This document shows, in pieces, positions 60,237 through 64,000 of a DNA stretch of 64,000 nucleotides. The position numbers and the translations under genes were made by a program. How positions within the stretch are numbered: position 1 is the stretch's first letter; the number at the start of each line of letters is the position of its first letter. The notes beneath the pieces are model-generated. The model made no database searches and was not told the DNA's origin. It worked only from the letters and a program-made list of their open reading frames with translations. The DNA is from Bradyrhizobium sp. OK095 (GTDB taxonomy: Bacteria > Pseudomonadota > Alphaproteobacteria > Rhizobiales > Xanthobacteraceae): NCBI RefSeq assembly GCF_900109945.1, contig NZ_FOBX01000019.1, forward strand, positions 1-64,000, written 5' to 3'.

Positions 60237-61037
60237 ATGTTCAACGATCTGTTCTCGCTCAAAGGCCGCGTCGCGCTCGTGACCGGCGGCTCACGCGGCA
60301 TCGGCAAGATGATCGCGGCGGGCTTCCTCGCACAAGGCGCGGCGAAGGTCTACATCACCGCGCGCAAGGCAGGCCCCTGCGAGGCGACGGCCAAAGAGCT
60401 GTCAGGCCAGTATGACGGCGAGTGCATCGCGCTGCCGATCGACATCTCGAGCGTCGAAGGCTGCGACAGGCTCGCCTCGGAAATCATCAAGCTGGAGCCG
60501 AAGCTCGACATCCTCGTCAACAATGCCGGCGCGGCCTGGGGCGCGGAGTTCGACGAATTCCCCGAGAGCGGCTGGGACAAGGTGATGGACCTCAACGTCA
60601 AGTCGCTGTTCTTCCTGACCAAGGCGCTGGCCAAACCGCTGCGCGCGGCGGCTTCGCATGAGCGCCCGGCGAAGGTGATCAACATCGCCTCGGTCGACGG
60701 CATCTTCGTCAACCCGAGCGAGACCTACTCCTACGCCGCCAGCAAGGCCGCCGTGATTCATCTGACGCGGCGCATGGCGACGAAACTGATCAAGGACAAC
60801 ATCAACGTCACGGCGATCGCGCCGGGCGCGTTCAAGTCCGACATGAACAAAGCCGCGCGCGACCATTCGGACGAAGTCGCAAAGCGCATTCCGGCGCGGC
60901 GGATCGGAACCGATGAAGACATGGCGGGAGTCGCGATCTATCTCGCCTCGCGTGCGGGCGATTACGTGGTCGGCAACACCATCGCTGTCGACGGCGGCGT
61001 TGTGTATGCGAATGCAGGGCTCGAGATCGCGGGGTAG
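60237..61037 (+). CDS. Short-chain dehydrogenase/reductase
   Basis: A 266-residue SDR: NAD(P) loop VALVTGGSRGIGKMIAAGF, NNAGAAWGAEF, catalytic Ser in NIASVDGIF, Tyr-x3-Lys in YSYAASKAAVIHLTRRMA, and the closing VDGGVVYANAG. Start 60237 follows GGGAGG. The substrate is unknown; it precedes boxB in convergent orientation. Confidence 0.93.
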   Translation: MFNDLFSLKGRVALVTGGSRGIGKMIAAGFLAQGAAKVYITARKAGPCEATAKELSGQYDGECIALPIDISSVEGCDRLASEIIKLEPKLDILVNNAGAAWGAEFDEFPESGWDKVMDLNVKSLFFLTKALAKPLRAAASHERPAKVINIASVDGIFVNPSETYSYAASKAAVIHLTRRMATKLIKDNINVTAIAPGAFKSDMNKAARDHSDEVAKRIPARRIGTDEDMAGVAIYLASRAGDYVVGNTIAVDGGVVYANAGLEIAG

Positions 61038-61051
61038 CGCGCAGTAAAACG

Positions 61052-61078
61052 CACCTCTCCCGCAAGCGGGGAGAGGTG
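61052..61078. repeat. CTCTCCCGC-type palindrome between convergent genes
   Basis: CACCTCTCCCGC (61052-61063) and GCGGGGAGAGGTG (61066-61078) with a tight loop; a single extra G disturbs the stem. It lies in the 47-bp gap between the SDR and boxB stops and may act as a bidirectional barrier. Confidence 0.75.
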
Positions 61079-61084
61079 AAGAGA

Positions 61085-62530
61085 TTACGACTCGATCTTC
61101 ACGTACTCGAAATCGCCGGGCTTGTTGTCGATGCCGACTTTCGGCGGCGAGATCCACGAGGCGAACACGCCGGTCTCGGTGACGGGCTGCATCAGCGAGC
61201 TGATGAAGTCGCCGTCGGCGGTCGAGGGCAGCCAATTATCCTTGCGCTGCGCCCAATTGGCCTCGTCGATCAAAAGGCCATCCGGCGTGGCATGAATGGC
61301 CTTGAACTCGCCGATGTGGCGATGGAACGCGACGTTGGGCAGCTTGAGCTGGAAGTCGTAGCCCGCGGTCGAGATCACCTTGTTCCAGCGCAGCATGCCC
61401 TTGACGCAATCCTGGCTGTAATCGTCGCGCAGGCGCATGTTGAGCGCGGTCAGCGCCGGCTCGTCGACCAGCTTGATCTCGCCGTCGATGAACTTGAGCA
61501 CCGGATAGGTCGCGTTCTTGAGCTGGTGATCGTCGTCGATCTGGGTCTCGTGATAGCGGCCCTTGATGCCGGTGTTGAAGGCGTTCGCCGCGTTGGTCGA
61601 GACTTCCGAGCCAAAGAGATCAAGCGACAGCGTATAGTGCAGGTTCAGCTTCTTCTGGATGGTCGGCAGATCGATCACGCCGAGCGCACGGACTTTTGCG
61701 ATATCCGTGGGATCGGTGATGCCGGCCTCGCGCATCGCATCGCAAGTGCGCTGCACGACGCGGGTGATGCCGGTTTCGCCGACGAACATGTGGTGCGCTT
61801 CCTCGGTCAGCATGAAGCGGCAGGTGCGCGACAAGGGGTCGAAGCCCGACTGCGCCAGCGAGTGCAGCTGCATCTTGCCGTCGCGGTCGGTGAAGTACGT
61901 GAACATGAAGAAGGACAGCCAGTCCGGCGTCGCCTCGTTGAAGGCGCCGAGCATGCGCGGGCTATCCGCATCGCCCGAGCGGCGGCGCAGCAAATCGTCG
62001 GCCTCTTCGCGGCCGTCGCGGCCAAAATACTTCTGGAGCAGGTACACCATCGCCCAGAGGTGACGGCCTTCCTCGACATTGACCTGGAACAGGTTGCGCA
62101 TGTCATAGAGCGAGGGCGCGGTCTTGCCGAGGTGGCGCTGCTGCTCGACGGAGGCAGGCTCGGTGTCGCCCTGGATCACGATCAGGCGGCGCAGCATGGC
62201 GCGATATTCGCCCGGGACTTCCTGCCAGGCCGGCTCGCCAAAATGCTCGCCAAAAGGAACGACGCGGTTCTCTTCCTGCGGCGCAAGCAAAATGCCCCAG
62301 CGATAATCGGGCATGCGGACATAGTCGAACTTGGCCCAGCCGCGCGGATCGACGGAGTAAGCGGTGCGCAGGTACACCAGCGACTCCTGGAAGCCTTCCG
62401 GCCCCATGTCGCTCCACCAATCCATGTAGCCGGGATGCCAGCCTTCGAGCGCTTTGAGCACCTGGCGGTCTTCAGCGAGATTGACGTTGTTCGGAATCTT
62501 GGTCGAGTAGTCGACGTTCATGATGTTCAT
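61085..62530 (-). CDS. boxB: Benzoyl-CoA 2,3-epoxidase, oxygenase subunit
   Basis: A 481-residue di-iron oxygenase of the aerobic benzoyl-CoA (box) pathway; with BoxA it epoxidises benzoyl-CoA. Di-iron motifs are NVEEGRHLWAM (Glu153/154, His157) and MLTEEAHHMFVGE (Glu243/244, His246/247); NWLPSTADGDFISSLMQPVTETGVFASWISPPKVGI is a family C-terminal block. Start 62530 (MNIMNVDYS); a start 3 codons later is equal. boxC lies upstream on the same strand, separated by a repeat. Confidence 0.95.
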   Translation of the reverse strand: MNIMNVDYSTKIPNNVNLAEDRQVLKALEGWHPGYMDWWSDMGPEGFQESLVYLRTAYSVDPRGWAKFDYVRMPDYRWGILLAPQEENRVVPFGEHFGEPAWQEVPGEYRAMLRRLIVIQGDTEPASVEQQRHLGKTAPSLYDMRNLFQVNVEEGRHLWAMVYLLQKYFGRDGREEADDLLRRRSGDADSPRMLGAFNEATPDWLSFFMFTYFTDRDGKMQLHSLAQSGFDPLSRTCRFMLTEEAHHMFVGETGITRVVQRTCDAMREAGITDPTDIAKVRALGVIDLPTIQKKLNLHYTLSLDLFGSEVSTNAANAFNTGIKGRYHETQIDDDHQLKNATYPVLKFIDGEIKLVDEPALTALNMRLRDDYSQDCVKGMLRWNKVISTAGYDFQLKLPNVAFHRHIGEFKAIHATPDGLLIDEANWAQRKDNWLPSTADGDFISSLMQPVTETGVFASWISPPKVGIDNKPGDFEYVKIES

Positions 62531-62550
62531 GGCCGTGCTCCTTGCTCCGT

Positions 62551-62675
62551 CTCGTGTCCCGGACGCAGTGCTAGCCGCGAAGTGCTGCACTGCTGAGCCG
62601 GGACCTATTGTTCGGTCCGTCTGGGTCCCGGTTCTGCGCAGCGTCATTTCATGCCGCAGCGCGCCCGGGACACGG
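62551..62675. repeat. Dispersed repeat between boxC and boxB (copy B)
   Basis: About 125 bp matching the element at 53070-53190 in order and much of the sequence: CTCGTGTCCCGGACGCAG, TAGCCGCGAAG, GGGTCCCGGTTCTGCG, GCGCCCGGGACACG. The outer ends form an inverted repeat. It separates boxC from boxB within the apparent operon. Confidence 0.75.
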
Positions 62676-62679
62676 GTAG

Positions 62680-64000
62680 CTACACCCGCGTCATATCGAA
62701 TTTCGGCTTCTGGCCGCTGCCGTAGCGACGCAGCGCGCCTTCCTCGCCGACGGCGTTGGGACGCTGGAAGATCCAGTTCTGCCATGCGGTGAGGCGCGAG
62801 AAGATTTTTGATTCCATCGTCTCCGGGCCGACGAAGCGCAGGCTCGCTTCCATGCCGGTGAGACTGTCGGGCGAGAAGCTGGCGCGCTCTTCGAGGAACA
62901 CGCGGACCTCGTCGTCCCAGTCGATGTCGTCCAGCGCGAAGGTGACGAGGCCGAGTTCTTCCGCCTGCTCGGCGTCGAGCGCGGTGCCCATCGTGGCTTC
63001 CGCGCGCTCGACATCGGACGGGTCGGCCTGGAAGCGCGATTGCAGACGCGTCAGGCCGTGGCTCATCGGATAGGGGCCGAAATTCATCGCCGACAGCTCG
63101 ATCGACGGCGCCGGGCGGTTGTCGCCCTGGCGCGTGCCGATCAGGATGTAGGAGCGGTCGGCGGCGAACACGAGCTCGGCGAGCGTGCCGGCGAAGCAGG
63201 AGCCGGGCTCGACCAGCGTCACCAGCGTGCGCGAGGTGACGTCGATGCGCTTGAGCACGCGCTTCCAGTAATGCCTGATTTCGTTGACCAGCCAGTGCGC
63301 CTTGTTGGCTTCGAGGAAGGCGTCGCCGGCGAGCACATGGGCGCGGTCGCCATGGCTCTTGAACACCAGCATCGCGATCTCGAGCTCGTTGATGCGCAGA
63401 TGCAGGATGGCGTCATCGAGCTCGCGCGCCACTTGCAGCGGCCAGAACGAAGCGCCCTGCGCCATCATGCCGTCGATGTCGGCTGGCGGCGCAACCTCGG
63501 GCGCCTTGATCGAGATGGTGGCGATACGCGCGGCGCGATCGATGTCGACGGTGACGAAGCCGTAGCGGATGCTGGTCTCGTCGATGACGCGCTTGAGCGG
63601 GGTCAGCGCAACGCCCTTGCCGCTGGCCTTGCGCTTCGAGCCATCGGCAAATTCCCTGGCGCGCTCGGCGACCTTGGCCTCGAGCTTCGAGTTCGGCGCG
63701 ATCTCGTCGACCAGACGCCATTGCACGGCGCGCTTGCCCTTCACGCCTTCCTCGATGGTGCAGAAAAAGTCGGCGTGGTCGCGGCGCACCTTGCGCTTGT
63801 CGACGACGCGCGTCAGACCGCCGGTGCCCGGAAGCACCGCGAGCAGCGGCACTTCGGGCAGCGACACCGCCGAGGCGCCGTCGTCGGCGAGGATGATGTG
63901 GTCGGTCGCCAGCGCAAGCTCATAGCCGCCGCCGGCGGCGGAGCCGTTCACCACGGTGATGAAGCGCTGGCCGGAGTTCTCCGAGGAGTCTTCCATGCCG
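62680..64000 (-). CDS. boxC: 2,3-Epoxybenzoyl-CoA dihydrolase (3' part, cut by window end)
   Basis: The visible 440 or so residues are the C-terminal part of an enzyme of about 550. The frame is open to the window edge, and an ATG at 63996 is probably internal. The crotonase-fold core appears as ITVVNGSAAGGGYELALATDHIILADDGASAVSLPEVPLLAVLPGTGGL, with the long C-terminal extension typical of BoxC (VTLVEPGSCFAGTLAELVFAADRSYIL). It hydrolyses the epoxide of benzoyl-CoA with ring opening in the box pathway. Confidence 0.93.
   Translation of the reverse strand, partial: GMEDSSENSGQRFITVVNGSAAGGGYELALATDHIILADDGASAVSLPEVPLLAVLPGTGGLTRVVDKRKVRRDHADFFCTIEEGVKGKRAVQWRLVDEIAPNSKLEAKVAERAREFADGSKRKASGKGVALTPLKRVIDETSIRYGFVTVDIDRAARIATISIKAPEVAPPADIDGMMAQGASFWPLQVARELDDAILHLRINELEIAMLVFKSHGDRAHVLAGDAFLEANKAHWLVNEIRHYWKRVLKRIDVTSRTLVTLVEPGSCFAGTLAELVFAADRSYILIGTRQGDNRPAPSIELSAMNFGPYPMSHGLTRLQSRFQADPSDVERAEATMGTALDAEQAEELGLVTFALDDIDWDDEVRVFLEERASFSPDSLTGMEASLRFVGPETMESKIFSRLTAWQNWIFQRPNAVGEEGALRRYGSGQKPKFDMTRV

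Overview
The window is a GC-rich chromosomal stretch from an alphaproteobacterium, most likely Bradyrhizobium or a close relative in the Nitrobacteraceae. This is inferred from several things seen together: a GcrA cell-cycle regulator, a SAM-II riboswitch in front of metZ, a class I lysyl-tRNA synthetase, a long-form dCTP deaminase, an OpgC-type glucan modifier, boxB/boxC for aerobic benzoyl-CoA breakdown, and several dispersed palindromic repeats of the kind common in that group. No transposase, integrase, phage structural gene, rRNA or CRISPR array is seen. One tRNA gene (Gly, anticodon CCC) is present.

Layout. 0-9.3 kb: a Tat-exported ABC binding protein, a TPR-methyltransferase, a two-gene DNA-repair unit (metallo-beta-lactamase exonuclease plus ATP-dependent ligase), a small membrane protein, an RNase Z-like hydrolase with a MATE transporter, then pyrD with a DUF952 gene. 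9.3-18.5 kb: an S24-type regulator lacking both catalytic residues, lysK, an amino-acid-type binding protein, a Sco copper chaperone with a tiny membrane partner, an exported ClpP-like protein, an FAD-dependent dehydrogenase, an esterase, RidA and an NTF2-like protein. 18.5-27.2 kb: a pentose catabolic cluster on the minus strand (LacI-type regulator, xylB, xylA, three ABC transporter genes, an aldo/keto reductase and a sugar-lactonase-like amidohydrolase). 27.4-34.6 kb: a heme-oxygenase-like diiron candidate, an XRE/cupin-GNAT-GNAT operon, tRNA-Gly, ogt, an AraC regulator, and several small proteins of unknown role, two with low-complexity sequence.

34.7-48.8 kb: a second MATE transporter, an unknown 350-residue protein, a methyltransferase-like protein, dCTP deaminase, the SAM-II-controlled metZ, an operon of OpgC with two SGNH-type exported proteins, apaG, the argD-argF-hslO group and gcrA. 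48.9-55.7 kb: the complete phosphate regulon phoR-pstS-pstC-pstA-pstB-phoU-phoB on the minus strand with a Pho box ahead of pstS. 55.7-64 kb: a flippase-like membrane protein, a small membrane protein coupled to a BON/OmpA envelope protein, a polysaccharide deacetylase, an SDR dehydrogenase, and boxB with the 3' part of boxC, which runs off the window end.

The most rewarding items are a SAM-II aptamer whose pseudoknot strand, antiterminator and terminator are readable as competing helices; the OpgC operon, in which one SGNH protein has all catalytic blocks and its neighbour has lost them; a cluster of five GANTC sites before gcrA; and a set of twin-hairpin repeats placed between genes.
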